A stretch of 64,000 bases of DNA from the NCBI RefSeq assembly GCF_014207655.1, contig NZ_JACHHJ010000001.1, positions 744,001-808,000 of the forward strand, given 5' to 3'. This DNA comes from Geomicrobium halophilum. Its GTDB lineage: Bacteria > Bacillota > Bacilli > Bacillales > Marinococcaceae. The notes beneath the pieces are model-generated. The model did no database searches, was not told the origin of the DNA, and worked only from the letters and a program-made list of their open reading frames with translations. Both the position numbers and the translations under genes were made by a program. Of this stretch, positions 26,407-37,676 are shown piece after piece (within the stretch, counting starts at the first letter, position 1; each line of letters starts with the position of its first letter).

Positions 26407-28230
26407 ATGAATAGTGAAGAACTGCGTGAGCGGCAGAAGCGCATAAGAAATTTTTCTATCATAGCCCATATTGACCATGGAAAATCTACATTAGCTGATC
26501 GAATTCTTGAACACACAAAGACGATCTCTGAACGAGAGATGCAGGATCAGCTCCTGGATGCAATGGACTTGGAGCGCGAGCGGGGCATTACCATTAAGCT
26601 GAATTCATCTCAACTGCGATATGTCGCTAATGATGGTGAGGAGTACATATTTCACTTAATCGATACCCCGGGCCATGTTGACTTTTCTTATGAAGTATCG
26701 AGAAGCTTGGCTGCTTGTGAAGGGGCGTTGCTTGTCGTCGATGCGTCTCAAGGCATTGAGGCCCAAACACTTGCAAATGTATATTTAGCTTTGGATAACG
26801 ACTTGGAAATTTTGCCGGTCGTAAATAAAATTGATTTGCCTAGTGCAGAACCTGACCGGGTAAAACAGGAAATCATTGATGTTATTGGACTTGATCCCAC
26901 CGAGGCCATCCATGCTTCCGCGAAGAGTGGGATCGGTATCGAGGAGATTTTAGAGCAGGTAGTGGAAAAAGTTCCGCCTCCTGCCGGAGATCCAGAGTCT
27001 CCATTGCAAGCTCTCATTTTTGATTCACTTTACGATCCCTACCGCGGGGTCATTGCCTACATTCGTGTTGTGGAAGGAACGATCAAAAAAGGCGAGAAGA
27101 TTAAAATGATGGCTACGGGTAAGGAATTTGAAGTGAATGAAGTAGGTATTTTCACCCCACAAGCGATCGCCGCTGATCAATTATCGGTCGGTGATGTAGG
27201 TTTCTTAACGGCATCGATTAAAAATGTCGGCGATTCCCGTGTAGGGGATACGATCACGAAAGCGAACAACGAAGCCTCTGAACCGCTTCCAGGGTATAAA
27301 CGGATGAAGCCGATGGTCTTTTGTGGTTTGTATCCGATTGATGCCAGTAATTATAACGGTTTGCGCGATGCACTTGAGCGTCTGGAACTGAATGACAGTG
27401 CTCTGGAGTATGAAGCAGAGACGTCACAGGCACTAGGATTTGGTTTTCGTTGTGGTTTTCTCGGACTCCTTCATATGGAAATTTTACAAGAGCGTATTGA
27501 AAGAGAGTACGGCATCGATTTAATAACAACGGCCCCTAGCGTAATCTATAATGTCTATCAAGTTGATGGCAGTGTACTCGAAATTGATAACCCTACAAAT
27601 ATGCCCGAGCAGCAAGCGGTTGAAGAAGTAGAGGAGCCGTTTGTAAAGGCAACGGTGATGGTCCCAAATGATTTTGTTGGTCCCGTTATGGAATTATGTC
27701 AAAAGAAGCGCGGAGAGTTCATTGATATGGCATATCTGGATGAGAATCGCGTTAATCTCACATATGAATTACCTTTAACCGAGATTGTTTACGACTTTTT
27801 TGATCACTTAAAATCGAGTACGAAAGGGTACGCGTCATTTGATTATGAACTCATCGGCTATAAAGCTTCCAATCTGGTGAAGATGGATATTTTACTAAAT
27901 GGCGAAAAAGTGGATGCCTTATCGGTGATTGTTCACCGTGATATGGCTTACGAGCGCGGAAAAGCCATTGTCGAAAAGCTAAAGGATCTCATCCCAAGAC
28001 AGCAATTTGAAGTCCCGGTGCAAGCAAGCATTGGGAACAAAGTGATCGCTCGGGCCACGATCAAGGCAGTACGGAAAAATGTGCTTTCTAAATGCTACGG
28101 CGGAGATATTACTCGAAAAAGAAAACTACTTGAAAAACAAAAAGAAGGAAAACGCCGCATGAAAAATGTCGGCAGTGTTGAAATTCCTCAGGAAGCCTTT
28201 ATGTCTGTACTGCGTATGGATGACGATTAA
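26407..28230 (+). CDS. lepA: Elongation factor 4 (LepA)
   Basis: LepA (607 residues) is a translational GTPase implicated in ribosome biogenesis and back-translocation. G1 is AHIDHGKST near residue 20, G2 RGITIK, G3 DTPGHVDF near 86, G4 NKIDLP near 139. Domains II, III and V follow, and the LepA-specific C-terminal domain ends with [33 protein letters not shown]. Length is standard. It has its own promoter and is followed by hemW. Confidence 0.98.
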   Translation: MNSEELRERQKRIRNFSIIAHIDHGKSTLADRILEHTKTISEREMQDQLLDAMDLERERGITIKLNSSQLRYVANDGEEYIFHLIDTPGHVDFSYEVSRSLAACEGALLVVDASQGIEAQTLANVYLALDNDLEILPVVNKIDLPSAEPDRVKQEIIDVIGLDPTEAIHASAKSGIGIEEILEQVVEKVPPPAGDPESPLQALIFDSLYDPYRGVIAYIRVVEGTIKKGEKIKMMATGKEFEVNEVGIFTPQAIAADQLSVGDVGFLTASIKNVGDSRVGDTITKANNEASEPLPGYKRMKPMVFCGLYPIDASNYNGLRDALERLELNDSALEYEAETSQALGFGFRCGFLGLLHMEILQERIEREYGIDLITTAPSVIYNVYQVDGSVLEIDNPTNMPEQQAVEEVEEPFVKATVMVPNDFVGPVMELCQKKRGEFIDMAYLDENRVNLTYELPLTEIVYDFFDHLKSSTKGYASFDYELIGYKASNLVKMDILLNGEKVDALSVIVHRDMAYERGKAIVEKLKDLIPRQQFEVPVQASIGNKVIARATIKAVRKNVLSKCYGGDITRKRKLLEKQKEGKRRMKNVGSVEIPQEAFMSVLRMDDD

Positions 28231-28250
28231 AAAGGGGAGGAGGATGCCGA

Positions 28251-29390
28251 ATGAAAAAAGGGGCATACATTCATATTCCTTTTTGTCAGCACATCTGCCA
28301 TTACTGTGATTTTAATAAAGTGTTGATTAAAAACCAGCCCGTCGATCAATATATACAAGCGTTGCAAGACGAAGGGAAGAAGCGGTTAAGTGGCTCTCTA
28401 CAACATCTGGACACCCTCTATGTCGGTGGTGGTACACCAACGTCCTTGTCCGCAGATCAACTTCGTACCTTATTTACAAACCTCCAAGAAGCTGGTTTAT
28501 CATGGAGTCATCAGAGTGAAGTAACGGTAGAAGTCAATCCGGATGGTGTGGATGATTCCCGGCTGTACGCCCTTAAAGATGCGGGTGTGAACCGTCTTAG
28601 TATTGGCGTCCAGACATTTGATCCCGAACTTCTTGAGACCATCGGTCGTACACATGATGCGGGCGATGTTGCTCTAACGGTCAAACGGGCAAGAGAGCTT
28701 GGTTTTAATAACATTTCGATTGATTTGATGTTTGCCTTGCCTGGACAGACCCTTAAGCAGTGGGAAGCAACGATTCAGAAAGCGATCGAACTAGAGCCTG
28801 ATCATATTTCAGCCTATGGGTTAAAGATCGAAGCGAAAACCCAGTTTTACAATTGGCTGCAGGCGGGAAAGCTAACCAAGTTAAGTGAAGATGAAGAAGC
28901 GGATATGTACGATTTATTGTTATCTAACCTGGAAGATGCGGGTTACAATCAATATGAAATCAGTAACTTTGCGAAAAAAGGAAAAGAAAGCGAACACAAC
29001 CTTTTGTATTGGCGCAACCAACCTTACTTAGCATTAGGAGCGGGGGCACATGGATATGTAGAAGGGGAGAGGTATGGAAATCTTTTACCGATTCCCCATT
29101 ATTTAAAGACTGTACAAAAGGGAGAGTTACCCGAGCGAACGAGACAAGCGGTCCCGGTTAAAGAACAAATGGAGGAAGAAATGTTTCTCGGATTGCGCCT
29201 GCAAGAAGGTGTGTGTATGGACCGTTTTAATCATAAATTCAGCACCTCATTTCAAAACGTATATGGAGATACATGTGCACAGCTTATTGACGATGGTTTA
29301 TTAACGAACGACAACGGGCAACTGAAGCTAACCGAAAAGGGAAAATATCTTGGGAACGAAGTTTTTGCCTCATTTTTAATTGATGCGTAA
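28251..29390 (+). CDS. hemW: HemW, radical SAM heme chaperone
   Basis: HemW (379 residues) is a coproporphyrinogen III oxidase-like radical SAM protein, now regarded as a heme chaperone. The cluster motif CQHICHYCDF (C-x3-C-x2-C) is at about residues 12-21, with an YVGGGTPTSL motif near 62 and IDLMFALPGQT near 158. It lacks the extended N-terminus of true HemN. It follows lepA by 20 nt, with GGGGAGGAGG upstream. Confidence 0.94.
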   Translation: MKKGAYIHIPFCQHICHYCDFNKVLIKNQPVDQYIQALQDEGKKRLSGSLQHLDTLYVGGGTPTSLSADQLRTLFTNLQEAGLSWSHQSEVTVEVNPDGVDDSRLYALKDAGVNRLSIGVQTFDPELLETIGRTHDAGDVALTVKRARELGFNNISIDLMFALPGQTLKQWEATIQKAIELEPDHISAYGLKIEAKTQFYNWLQAGKLTKLSEDEEADMYDLLLSNLEDAGYNQYEISNFAKKGKESEHNLLYWRNQPYLALGAGAHGYVEGERYGNLLPIPHYLKTVQKGELPERTRQAVPVKEQMEEEMFLGLRLQEGVCMDRFNHKFSTSFQNVYGDTCAQLIDDGLLTNDNGQLKLTEKGKYLGNEVFASFLIDA

Positions 29391-29407
29391 TCCTTTTGGC
29401 TTCTTCG

Positions 29408-29413
29408 TTGACA
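29408..29413 (+). promoter_or_regulatory. -35 element of the hrcA-dnaK operon promoter
   Basis: A consensus TTGACA stands 33 nt before the CIRCE operator. The -10 is less clear: TAAGTT at 29431-29436 gives a 17-nt spacer. Confidence 0.5.
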
Positions 29414-29446
29414 AACAAAGAGCCATTTGATAAGTTATCAATAGTA

Positions 29447-29473
29447 TTAGCACTCGCCATCTAAGAGTGCTAA
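29447..29473 (+). promoter_or_regulatory. CIRCE operator (HrcA binding site)
   Basis: A perfect TTAGCACTC - N9 - GAGTGCTAA inverted repeat lies 16 nt upstream of hrcA. HrcA binding here represses the heat-shock operon until unfolded protein titrates GroE away from HrcA. Confidence 0.97.
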
Positions 29474-29489
29474 CAGAGGTGATGGACGA

Positions 29490-30524
29490 ATGTTAAGTCG
29501 GCGTCAACTGTTGATCTTGCAAGCCATCGTCGATGATTATGTCCAAAGCGCTGAGCCTATAGGTTCAAGAAGTATTTCCAAACGGACAGATATCCCCTTT
29601 AGTCCAGCCACCATCCGTAATGAAATGGCGGATCTGGAAGATATGGGTTATCTTCAAAAGCCTCATAGCTCTGCGGGAAGGGTTCCATCCAATAAAGGAT
29701 ATCGATTGTATGTGGACCATTTATTATACCCGGAGCCCGTTGAAGAGCATGAGATATTAGATATGGAAAAAATGTTTAGCCAGCGTATATCTGAAGTAGA
29801 GGCAGTGATGAAGAAAACGGCTGCTGTGCTATCAGAGCTAACAAGCTATGCATCAATTGTTCTTGGGCCAGAAATGGATCGTACACGCCTCAAACAATTA
29901 CAAATGATTCCACTCACATCGAAGCAAGCGATCGCAATCCTGGTCACGGATACGGGTCATGTAGAAAATCGCACGTTTGATATACCGGAAAAAATGAACG
30001 TGGCTGACCTGGAAAAAGTGGTCAATATCCTTAATGATCAGCTCGTTGATACTCCTGTTGGTCAATGGGAAGAAAAGCTGATGGCTGAGAGTACACGATT
30101 GCTCAAGCAGCATGTCCGCCATTATGAGGATATGTTTGGTGTATTGCGAAGTGCATTTAAGCCTGAAAAAAGCGACCAGGTTTTTTATGGCGGTATGATG
30201 AATTTATTGACGCAGCCGGAATTTAAAGATGTCGATCGTGTGCGAATGATTTTTGAGTGGTTAGATCACAGCGAAAACGTACACACGCTTCTTTCCAACA
30301 GCCAGGAAGGATTGAACGTCCGAATTGGCAAAGAAAATAACATTGAAGCATTTGCTGACATGAGCATGATTACAGCGACGTATTCGATTGGTGGCCGTAC
30401 CGTTGGATCATTAGGGGTGATCGGGCCGACCAGAATGGAATATGAACGCGCGATCCGGCTCATCCGTCAACTCGCTAATGGACTATCAACGTCATTGACG
30501 AAAATATATCGTCACGATATCTAA
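29490..30524 (+). CDS. hrcA: Heat-inducible transcription repressor HrcA
   Basis: HrcA (344 residues) represses class I heat-shock genes by binding CIRCE. The N-terminal winged helix begins [20 protein letters not shown] and contains [39 protein letters not shown] (about residues 38-76). The GAF-like and dimerisation domains follow, with the C-terminal [20 protein letters not shown]. First gene of the dnaK operon. Confidence 0.97.
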   Translation: MLSRRQLLILQAIVDDYVQSAEPIGSRSISKRTDIPFSPATIRNEMADLEDMGYLQKPHSSAGRVPSNKGYRLYVDHLLYPEPVEEHEILDMEKMFSQRISEVEAVMKKTAAVLSELTSYASIVLGPEMDRTRLKQLQMIPLTSKQAIAILVTDTGHVENRTFDIPEKMNVADLEKVVNILNDQLVDTPVGQWEEKLMAESTRLLKQHVRHYEDMFGVLRSAFKPEKSDQVFYGGMMNLLTQPEFKDVDRVRMIFEWLDHSENVHTLLSNSQEGLNVRIGKENNIEAFADMSMITATYSIGGRTVGSLGVIGPTRMEYERAIRLIRQLANGLSTSLTKIYRHDI

Positions 30525-30586
30525 TTGGGGAGAGATCATCTCCCTTCTCTTATGCAACGAAGAAATTGGAGATGGAGGTGAACGCA

Positions 30587-31153
30587 ATGAACGAAAAAGA
30601 GAATACAGAACATGTAGAAGAAGAGGTCGAAATCCTCAATCCTGAAGAAGATTCAGTATCCCCTGGTGAACATCAAGTGGCAGAATCTGTAGATGAAGAT
30701 CAAGAACAAGATACTGCAGAAGAAGCACTTAGAAACGAGTTGGAAGAATGGAGGACAAAGGCTCACCGCATTCAGGCCGATTACGATAATTTTCGCAAAA
30801 GGAGCCGCGCTGAAAAAGAGGCGGCTGCACAGTATCGTGCTCAGCCATTGATGGAGTCTTTGCTCCCTGTTCTTGACAATTTTAGCCGTGCTCTCGATTC
30901 AGAAGCTGAGGATTCCTCTTCACTTTATAAAGGTATGGAAATGGTGTATAAACAATTTCACGAAGCTCTTGAATCGGAGGGGCTGGAAGAGATTAAAACC
31001 GAAGGTGAAACCTTTGATCCCAGTGTGCACCAAGCGGTGATGCAGGTAGAGGAAGAAGGGTTTGAATCGGGTCAAATTGTGGAAGAACTGCAGAAGGGAT
31101 ATAAACTGAAAACTCGCGTTCTAAGACCAGCAATGGTAAAAGTGAACGCCTGA
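30587..31153 (+). CDS. grpE: Nucleotide exchange factor GrpE
   Basis: GrpE (188 residues) releases ADP from DnaK. A very acidic N-terminus (about 50 residues) leads to the long dimerising helix, with [25 protein letters not shown] near residues 63-87. The C-terminal beta domain has [35 protein letters not shown] 30587 follows GGAGGTGAA. Lies between hrcA and dnaK. Confidence 0.97.
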   Translation: MNEKENTEHVEEEVEILNPEEDSVSPGEHQVAESVDEDQEQDTAEEALRNELEEWRTKAHRIQADYDNFRKRSRAEKEAAAQYRAQPLMESLLPVLDNFSRALDSEAEDSSSLYKGMEMVYKQFHEALESEGLEEIKTEGETFDPSVHQAVMQVEEEGFESGQIVEELQKGYKLKTRVLRPAMVKVNA

Positions 31154-31195
31154 CAGTAATAGTGAATTGTTTTAGAGGATCAAGGAGGAATAGAA

Positions 31196-33049
31196 ATGGG
31201 AAAGACAATTGGAATTGACTTAGGAACAACAAACTCATGTGTGGCAGTTATGGAAGGTGGCGAACCTGTTGTTATCCCGAACCCTGAAGGGAACCGTACA
31301 ACTCCATCTGCTGTTGCATTTAAAGATGGAGAAAGACAAGTAGGTGAAATCGCTAAGCGCCAAGCGATTACGAATCCGGACACTATTCTCTCCATTAAAC
31401 GCCATATGGGTACAGATTACACGGTAGAAGTGGATGGCAAGGATTATACTCCTCAGGAAATCTCCGCCATTATTCTTCAAAAGCTGAAATCTGATGCAGA
31501 AGCTTATTTGGGCGAAGACGTCACGAAAGCTGTTATTACAGTTCCGGCTTATTTTAATGATTCCCAACGTCAAGCAACGAAAGACGCAGGTACGATTGCC
31601 GGTCTTGAAGTAGAGCGAATCGTGAACGAACCGACAGCGGCTTCTCTTGCTTACGGTTTGGAAAAAGAAGAAGATCAAACCATTCTTGTTTACGACCTTG
31701 GCGGCGGTACTTTTGACGTATCTGTACTTGAGCTGGGCGAAGGCTTCTTCGAAGTTAAATCTACATCAGGGGATAATGAACTTGGTGGTGACGACTTCGA
31801 CCAGGTCATTATCGATTACATGGTTTCCGAGTTTAAAAAAGAAAATGGCGTTGACCTCGAAAAAGACAAAATGGCGATGCAGCGCTTGAAAGATACAGCG
31901 GAAAAAGCGAAAAAAGAACTTTCTGGTGTGACTCAAACCCAGCTTTCATTACCATTCATTACGGCGGATGCATCCGGTCCAAAGCACTTGGAAATGAGCA
32001 TTACAAGAGCTAAGTTCGATGAACTTTCCACCAATCTTGTTGAAAGAACAATGGCACCAGCACGCCGCGCCATTCAAGATGCGGATATTAACGCTTCTGA
32101 CATTGACAAAGTCATCCTCGTTGGTGGTTCTACACGAATTCCAGCTGTGCAGGAAGCGATTAAAGGGCTCACAGGTAAAGATCCTCACAAAGGGGTTAAT
32201 CCTGATGAGGTTGTTGCTCTTGGTGCAGCAGTACAGGCAGGTGTACTAGCTGGAGATGTTAAAGATGTGGTTCTGCTTGATGTGACTCCGCTTTCTCTTG
32301 GAATTGAAACGATGGGCGGCGTTTTCACGAAATTGATTGACCGGAATACAACGATTCCGACAAGCCAGTCTCAAACATTCTCAACAGCTGCAGATAACCA
32401 ATCTTCGGTTGATATTCATGTCCTTCAGGGCGAACGTGAAATGGCTGCTGACAATAAAACACTCGGTCGTTTCCAACTTACAGATATTCCAGCTGCCCCT
32501 CGTGGCGTACCACAAATCGAAGTAACCTTTGATATTGACGCGAACGGTATTGTTAACGTCCGTGCGAAAGACAAAGGTACGAACAAAGAACAGTCGATTA
32601 CGATTACTTCTTCCTCTGGTCTGTCAGAAGATGAAATTGAAGATATGGTTAAGCAGGCAGAAGAAAATGCCGAGGAAGATAAGGCGAAGAAAGAAGAAGC
32701 CGAACTCCGCAATGAAGCTGATCAGCTTATCTTTACCGTTGACAAAACGATCAATGATCTAGGTGAGAACGTTGAAGAGACGGAAAAACAAAATGCTGAA
32801 GAAGCGAAAAGCAAGTTACAAGAAGCATTAAACGGTACAGACCTTGAAGCGATCCGCACAGCTAAAGATGAACTTGAACAGCTCGTCCATTCCCTCTCGC
32901 AGAAAATGTATGAGCAAATGGCTCAGCAAGCACAAGCCGAGCAGGGAGAAGGGCAAGAACAAGAACAATCTGCTGATGAAGATGTCGTAGATGCTGATTA
33001 TGAAGAAGTGGATAACGACGATGATCAGCAGAACAAAGCAAACGGATAA
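31196..33049 (+). CDS. dnaK: Chaperone protein DnaK (Hsp70)
   Basis: DnaK (617 residues) is the Hsp70 chaperone. The ATPase domain starts with [20 protein letters not shown] and contains [17 protein letters not shown] near residue 165 and [16 protein letters not shown] near residue 308. The substrate-binding domain has [14 protein letters not shown] and a helical lid, ending in an acidic Gln-rich tail. It lacks the ~24-residue segment found in the ATPase domain of proteobacterial DnaK, as usual for Firmicutes. Confidence 0.99.
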   Translation: MGKTIGIDLGTTNSCVAVMEGGEPVVIPNPEGNRTTPSAVAFKDGERQVGEIAKRQAITNPDTILSIKRHMGTDYTVEVDGKDYTPQEISAIILQKLKSDAEAYLGEDVTKAVITVPAYFNDSQRQATKDAGTIAGLEVERIVNEPTAASLAYGLEKEEDQTILVYDLGGGTFDVSVLELGEGFFEVKSTSGDNELGGDDFDQVIIDYMVSEFKKENGVDLEKDKMAMQRLKDTAEKAKKELSGVTQTQLSLPFITADASGPKHLEMSITRAKFDELSTNLVERTMAPARRAIQDADINASDIDKVILVGGSTRIPAVQEAIKGLTGKDPHKGVNPDEVVALGAAVQAGVLAGDVKDVVLLDVTPLSLGIETMGGVFTKLIDRNTTIPTSQSQTFSTAADNQSSVDIHVLQGEREMAADNKTLGRFQLTDIPAAPRGVPQIEVTFDIDANGIVNVRAKDKGTNKEQSITITSSSGLSEDEIEDMVKQAEENAEEDKAKKEEAELRNEADQLIFTVDKTINDLGENVEETEKQNAEEAKSKLQEALNGTDLEAIRTAKDELEQLVHSLSQKMYEQMAQQAQAEQGEGQEQEQSADEDVVDADYEEVDNDDDQQNKANG

Positions 33050-33131
33050 GGAACGTATAGGTGAAAACCATCGATGAGAACGGTGCGTATGCTCACACTC
33101 CGTGACTGCGCCCGCGACTCATGGATAAATG

Positions 33132-33168
33132 AAAAGTCAAAGTCAGGATTTCTTGGCTTTGACTTTTT
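33132..33168 (+). terminator. Hairpin with T-run between dnaK and dnaJ
   Basis: AAAAGTCAAAG (33132-33142) pairs perfectly with CTTTGACTTTT (33157-33167), followed by T. It lies inside the heat-shock operon and probably lowers expression of dnaJ and the genes after it. Confidence 0.75.
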
Positions 33169-33260
33169 CACTGGATACACAAACTTGGTCGAAAAGCGGC
33201 CTGCAGCAATCCCATGTATGATTAGTGTCATGCAGGAATGGAACGGGAGTGAAATGGAGA

Positions 33261-34379
33261 ATGGCAAAACGAGACTTCTACGAAGTACTTGGTGTGGATG
33301 AAAACGCATCCGGGGATGAAATCAAAAAAGCGTACCGTAAACTTGCGCGTAAATATCACCCGGATGTAAATAGCGATTCCGGCGCTGAGGAAAAGTTTAA
33401 GGAAGTAAAAGAGGCCTATGATACGCTGAGTGATCCGCAAAAGAAAGCCAATTACGATCAATTCGGACATGCAGACCCCAATGAAGGTTTTGGCGGTGCT
33501 GGTGCAGGAGGATTTGGCGGCAGCGGATTTGGAGATATATTCGATATGTTCTTTGGTGGTGGAGGGCGCCGCGACCCGAATGCCCCACGTCAAGGTGCAG
33601 ATTTGCAATATACGATGACGTTGGAGTTTAAAGAAGCGGTATTTGGAAAAGATACAGATATCGAGATTCCTCGTGAGGAAACATGTGAAACATGTACAGG
33701 GTCAGGGGCTAAACCAGGGACAAACCCGGATAAATGCAGCAAATGTGGAGGTAGTGGTCAATTAAATATTGAGCAAAATACTCCTTTTGGACGTGTAGTT
33801 AATCGCCGTGTATGTGATCGCTGTGAAGGTGCAGGGCAAATCATTAAGGAAAAATGTAATACATGCGGCGGTGCAGGAAAAGTCAAGAAAAGCAAGAAAA
33901 TCCGCGTAAATATCCCTGCTGGGATCGATCACGGAATGCAAATGAGACAGGCCGGACATGGGGAAGCCGGTGCGAACGGCGGGCCACCAGGTGATTTGTT
34001 TATTGTGGTCAACGTTAAACCACACGAGTTTTTCGAGCGTGATGGTGACGATATCCGCTGTGAAATGCCACTGACATTTTCTCAGGCTGCTCTTGGTGAT
34101 GAAATTGAGGTTCCAGCCTTGGAAGGAAAAGTGAAGCTAAAGATTCCTGCAGGTACACAAACCGGACGAAGCTTTCGTTTGCGTGGAAAAGGAGCAGCGA
34201 ATGTCCACGGCCGGGGCACTGGAGATCAAATCATTAGCGTACGTATAATCACACCAAAGAAACTTAACGATCGCCAGAAAGAGTTATTGAAAGAGTTTGC
34301 GGATGAAAGTGGAGAGGAAGTTGATGAGCATAGTGATAGCTTTTTTAATAAAGTGAAACGTGCTTTTCGTGGTGAATAA
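33261..34379 (+). CDS. dnaJ: Chaperone protein DnaJ (Hsp40)
   Basis: DnaJ (372 residues, type I) stimulates DnaK ATPase. The J-domain holds the HPD motif in [10 protein letters not shown] near residue 34. A Gly/Phe-rich linker is at about 70-105. Four zinc-binding repeats follow ([32 protein letters not shown]; about 143-205). Two C-terminal substrate domains complete the protein. ATG 33261 is used because it gives the family N-terminus [12 protein letters not shown]. Confidence 0.98.
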   Translation: MAKRDFYEVLGVDENASGDEIKKAYRKLARKYHPDVNSDSGAEEKFKEVKEAYDTLSDPQKKANYDQFGHADPNEGFGGAGAGGFGGSGFGDIFDMFFGGGGRRDPNAPRQGADLQYTMTLEFKEAVFGKDTDIEIPREETCETCTGSGAKPGTNPDKCSKCGGSGQLNIEQNTPFGRVVNRRVCDRCEGAGQIIKEKCNTCGGAGKVKKSKKIRVNIPAGIDHGMQMRQAGHGEAGANGGPPGDLFIVVNVKPHEFFERDGDDIRCEMPLTFSQAALGDEIEVPALEGKVKLKIPAGTQTGRSFRLRGKGAANVHGRGTGDQIISVRIITPKKLNDRQKELLKEFADESGEEVDEHSDSFFNKVKRAFRGE

Positions 34380-34387
34380 GAAGTTGA

Positions 34388-34415
34388 GGCTTTCCATACG
34401 TGGGAAGCCCCTTTT
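34388..34415 (+). terminator. Weak terminator-like hairpin between dnaJ and prmA
   Basis: GGCTTTCC pairs with GGGAAGCC (one G-T pair, 6-nt loop), followed by CCTTTT. It may tune prmA expression. Confidence 0.45.
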
Positions 34416-34446
34416 CTGTATAAAGGAGATCATTGGAGGTGAAGGT

Positions 34447-35385
34447 GTGAATTGGACAGAATGTCAGGTACATACCACCCAGGAAGCATCTGAAGCAGTG
34501 GCGAATCTACTCATTGAACAGGGGTCAAATGGAGTTGTCGTAGAAGACGCAAGCGATCGGAAAAATCAGCAAGCACGTGAATCAGATGAAATCGGCCAAC
34601 CAATGACCGAACATTTACCAAATGAGGGTGTTGTATTAAAGGCTTATTTTCCAGCGGATGAGGTATTGGCACAAAGAATGGAAAGTGTTCGTTTAAGGTT
34701 GGATGATTTACGACATCGCTCTGGGTGGGAAGTTGGAAGCATATCCATTTCGACCGCAGAAGTTAAAGAAGAAGACTGGGCACAGGCTTGGAAAAAATAC
34801 TATAAACCTGTTCAAGTATCACCTACCCTGACGATCGCTCCTTCATGGGAGGATTATCAGCCTAAACAGGGAGAAACAGTGATCGAACTTGATCCAGGGA
34901 TGGCATTTGGTACAGGCACCCATCCCACAACGCTTCTTTGTTTACAAGCCTTGGAACGAATTGTGCATAACCATAATAAAGTCATCGACATCGGCACTGG
35001 TTCCGGTATATTAAGTATCGCTGCAGCAAAATTCGGGGCAGCATCGGTGTATGCTTATGATAATGACGCCGTAGCGGTTCGAGTCGCGAATGAAAACATG
35101 AGGATCAACAACGTTAATAACCGAGTGAGCATCGTGGAAAGCGATTTATTTTCAAATACAGAAGAAAAAGCTGATATCGTTGTTGCGAATCTTTTGGCTG
35201 ATATCATTATTCGCATGGCCCCATCGGTTCAAACACACCTTCGCCCGGCTGGATATCTTCTTGTATCTGGAATTATTCAGAATAAGAAAGAAGACGTGCG
35301 TGAAGCATTGGAGCAGGAAGGCTTTACCGTTGCAGAGGTGTTAGAGATGGAGGATTGGGTTGCACTATTATTAAAGGTGTCATAG
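34447..35385 (+). CDS. prmA: Ribosomal protein L11 methyltransferase
   Basis: PrmA (312 residues) trimethylates ribosomal protein L11 using SAM. An N-terminal substrate-recognition domain (about 1-70) is followed by the methyltransferase fold: GTGTHPTTLLCLQAL near 157, motif I IDIGTGSGILSIAAAKFGA near 182, and NLLADII near 244. The GTG at 34447 has GGAGGTG 5-6 nt upstream. In this family the gene normally follows dnaJ, as here. Confidence 0.95.
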   Translation: MNWTECQVHTTQEASEAVANLLIEQGSNGVVVEDASDRKNQQARESDEIGQPMTEHLPNEGVVLKAYFPADEVLAQRMESVRLRLDDLRHRSGWEVGSISISTAEVKEEDWAQAWKKYYKPVQVSPTLTIAPSWEDYQPKQGETVIELDPGMAFGTGTHPTTLLCLQALERIVHNHNKVIDIGTGSGILSIAAAKFGAASVYAYDNDAVAVRVANENMRINNVNNRVSIVESDLFSNTEEKADIVVANLLADIIIRMAPSVQTHLRPAGYLLVSGIIQNKKEDVREALEQEGFTVAEVLEMEDWVALLLKVS

Positions 35386-35395
35386 GAGGAGTGAA

Positions 35396-36148
35396 ATGCA
35401 AAGGTATTTCGTACCGGATGAGCAATGGTCAGGACAAAAGGTAACACTGAAAGGGGAGCAGGCGCATCATATCGCACGTGTGATGCGTAGGAACGTTGGA
35501 GATGTTATCATTTGTATTGATGAACATGGTAAAGGTGCTTTAAGTCGCCTGAACCATATTCATCCTGATGAGATTACCTGTCACGTAGAAGAATGGTTAA
35601 CGGCGGATACTGAACTCCCTGTACATATTACGGTTGCACAAGGAGATCTTAAAGCGGATAAATTGGAATGGGTAGTTCAAAAAAGTACGGAAATGGGCGT
35701 CTCCAAACTGATAAACTTTCCCGCTGCTCATTCTGTTGTCAAGTGGGACGAAAAGAAAAGCGCGAAAAGAAAAGCACGTTTTCAAAAAATAGCCCGGGAA
35801 GCCGCGGAACAATCCGAACGTTTTATCATCCCTGAGATCGATCGAAAGGAATCACTCAAACAGATCATAGAAAAAGCATCAACTTATCAGCATAAATGGG
35901 TTCTTTCAGAACAAAGTGCAAGAAATGGGGTACATCATGGTTTGAGCACTCACATCCACACGGTGCAAGATGCAGAGCAAATTTTTCTCGTATTTGGTCC
36001 TGAAGGCGGGTTTTCTGCTAATGAACATGAGGAATGTCTCCGTGCAGGTTTTGTACCTATAAGTTTAGGGCCTAGAATTGTACGAGCAGAAACGGCACCA
36101 GTGGCGGTACTCGCCATGTTGGTTTATCAATTTGAATTAACGAGGTGA
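35396..36148 (+). CDS. rsmE: 16S rRNA (uracil1498-N3)-methyltransferase RsmE
   Basis: RsmE (250 residues, YqeU) is a SPOUT methyltransferase. The PUA-like N-terminus starts MQRYFVPDEQW with HHIARVMRRNVGD. The knot region is FLVFGPEGGFSANE near residue 200 and SLGPRIVRAETAPVAVLAML near 222. It overlaps or abuts mtaB (stop within the mtaB ribosome-binding site). Confidence 0.96.
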   Translation: MQRYFVPDEQWSGQKVTLKGEQAHHIARVMRRNVGDVIICIDEHGKGALSRLNHIHPDEITCHVEEWLTADTELPVHITVAQGDLKADKLEWVVQKSTEMGVSKLINFPAAHSVVKWDEKKSAKRKARFQKIAREAAEQSERFIIPEIDRKESLKQIIEKASTYQHKWVLSEQSARNGVHHGLSTHIHTVQDAEQIFLVFGPEGGFSANEHEECLRAGFVPISLGPRIVRAETAPVAVLAMLVYQFELTR

Positions 36149-36153
36149 AAAAA

Positions 36154-37497
36154 ATGTCTACTGTTGCTTTTCATACCCTTGGATGTAAAGTGAACCATTA
36201 TGAAACTGAAGCCATCTGGCAGTTGTTTAAAAAAGCAGGGTACGAACAAACAGAATTACGGGCAGACGTGTACGTGATCAACACCTGCACAGTTACAAAC
36301 ACCGGGGACAAAAAAAGCAGGCAAGTGATTCGCCGCTCGATCCGTCAAAACCCGGATGCTGTGATTTGCGTCACGGGTTGTTACGCGCAAACCTCCCCGG
36401 CAGAAGTTATGAATATCCCGGGAGTAGACATCGTGGTGGGCACGCAGGATCGTGCAAAGATGATTGATTATATTGAGGAATTTAAGCGTTCCCGTGAGCC
36501 GATCAATGGTGTGAGCAATATCATGAAAACACGCGTCTATGAGGAATTGGACGTCCCAGCATTTACGGATCGGACGCGAGCAAGTTTGAAAATACAGGAA
36601 GGATGTAATAACTTTTGCACATTTTGTATCATTCCATGGGCTCGCGGTCTATTGCGGTCCAGGCAACCGGAAGACGTATTGCAGCAAGCGCGGCAACTCG
36701 TTTCTGCCGGATATAAGGAAATTGTTCTTACCGGGATTCATACGGCCGGATACGGGGAAGACTTTAAAGATTATAACTTCGCGGCTTTACTGCGTGAACT
36801 CGAACAGCTAGAAGGGCTCAAGAGGCTGCGGATTTCTTCAATCGAAGCCAGTCAAATCACCGATGAAGTGGTGGATGTGGTACGTAACTCTAATACAATT
36901 GTGAACCATTTCCATATTCCTCTACAAGCTGGATCAGACACCGTCCTTAAACGGATGAGAAGGAAATATACAACGGCTTACTATTATGAAAGGGTACAAC
37001 GCTTGAAAGACATCTTTCCAGATCTTGCTATCACGACTGATGTTATTGTTGGCTTTCCAGGCGAGACTGATGAGGAATTTAACGAAACATACGATTTTAT
37101 CCAGAACTTGCAGTTTTCCGAGATCCACGTATTCCCCTATTCAAAACGTACAGGAACGCCAGCTGCCCGCAGGGAAGATCAAGTCGACGATGAAGTGAAA
37201 AAGAAACGCGTCCATCAATTAATTGCCTTGTCTGAACAGCTGGCTAAAGATTACGCATCTGAACATGAAGGTGAAGTCGTGGATATGATTCCAGAAGAAA
37301 TTGATAAGGAAGATCCGGATAGCGGTATGTATACCGGCTACAGCAGCAACTATCTTAAAATTAAAGTACCAGCATCGGACGATTTGATCGGAAAAATCGT
37401 ACGTGTAAAAATTACAAAGGCTGGATATCCCTACAATGAGGCTGAATTCGTTCGCGTCCTTGAAGGGGCGGATGAAGCAAAGAAAATACAGGCATAG
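36154..37497 (+). CDS. mtaB: tRNA (N6-threonylcarbamoyladenosine37-C2)-methylthiotransferase MtaB
   Basis: MtaB (447 residues, YqeV) converts t6A37 to ms2t6A37 in tRNA. The N-terminal UPF0004 domain has LGCKVNHYETEAIW, NTCTVT and VTGCYAQ cysteines (first cluster). The radical SAM motif is CNNFCTFCIIPWARG near residue 150 and a TRAM domain is at the C-terminus. ATG 36154 has GAGG 8 nt upstream. Last gene of the heat-shock operon block. Confidence 0.96.
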   Translation: MSTVAFHTLGCKVNHYETEAIWQLFKKAGYEQTELRADVYVINTCTVTNTGDKKSRQVIRRSIRQNPDAVICVTGCYAQTSPAEVMNIPGVDIVVGTQDRAKMIDYIEEFKRSREPINGVSNIMKTRVYEELDVPAFTDRTRASLKIQEGCNNFCTFCIIPWARGLLRSRQPEDVLQQARQLVSAGYKEIVLTGIHTAGYGEDFKDYNFAALLRELEQLEGLKRLRISSIEASQITDEVVDVVRNSNTIVNHFHIPLQAGSDTVLKRMRRKYTTAYYYERVQRLKDIFPDLAITTDVIVGFPGETDEEFNETYDFIQNLQFSEIHVFPYSKRTGTPAARREDQVDDEVKKKRVHQLIALSEQLAKDYASEHEGEVVDMIPEEIDKEDPDSGMYTGYSSNYLKIKVPASDDLIGKIVRVKITKAGYPYNEAEFVRVLEGADEAKKIQA

Positions 37498-37628
37498 TCC
37501 CCAAAACGTCGGGGAAAGTTTCTCGAGAGAGGATTAATGCTTTTCTAGAGCAAATCCGCTTATGCCCTTACACGCGAAGCTACATTTTTTCAAACGACTC
37601 CGCGCTTTTGAATACACCCGCGTCATAG

Positions 37629-37668
37629 AAGAGCAACAAGGCATGAAGTCTTGTTGCTCTTATTTTTT
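37629..37668. terminator. Shared terminator between mtaB and the Na/Pi cotransporter gene
   Basis: AAGAGCAACAAG (37629-37640) pairs perfectly with CTTGTTGCTCTT (37650-37661), followed by TATTTTTT on the plus strand. It sits between convergent genes. Confidence 0.85.
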
Positions 37669-37676
37669 AAAATCAC

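Noticed and set aside
31235-31678. 147-codon antisense frame in dnaK
   Set aside because: Common antisense shadow of a highly conserved gene; no independent signals.
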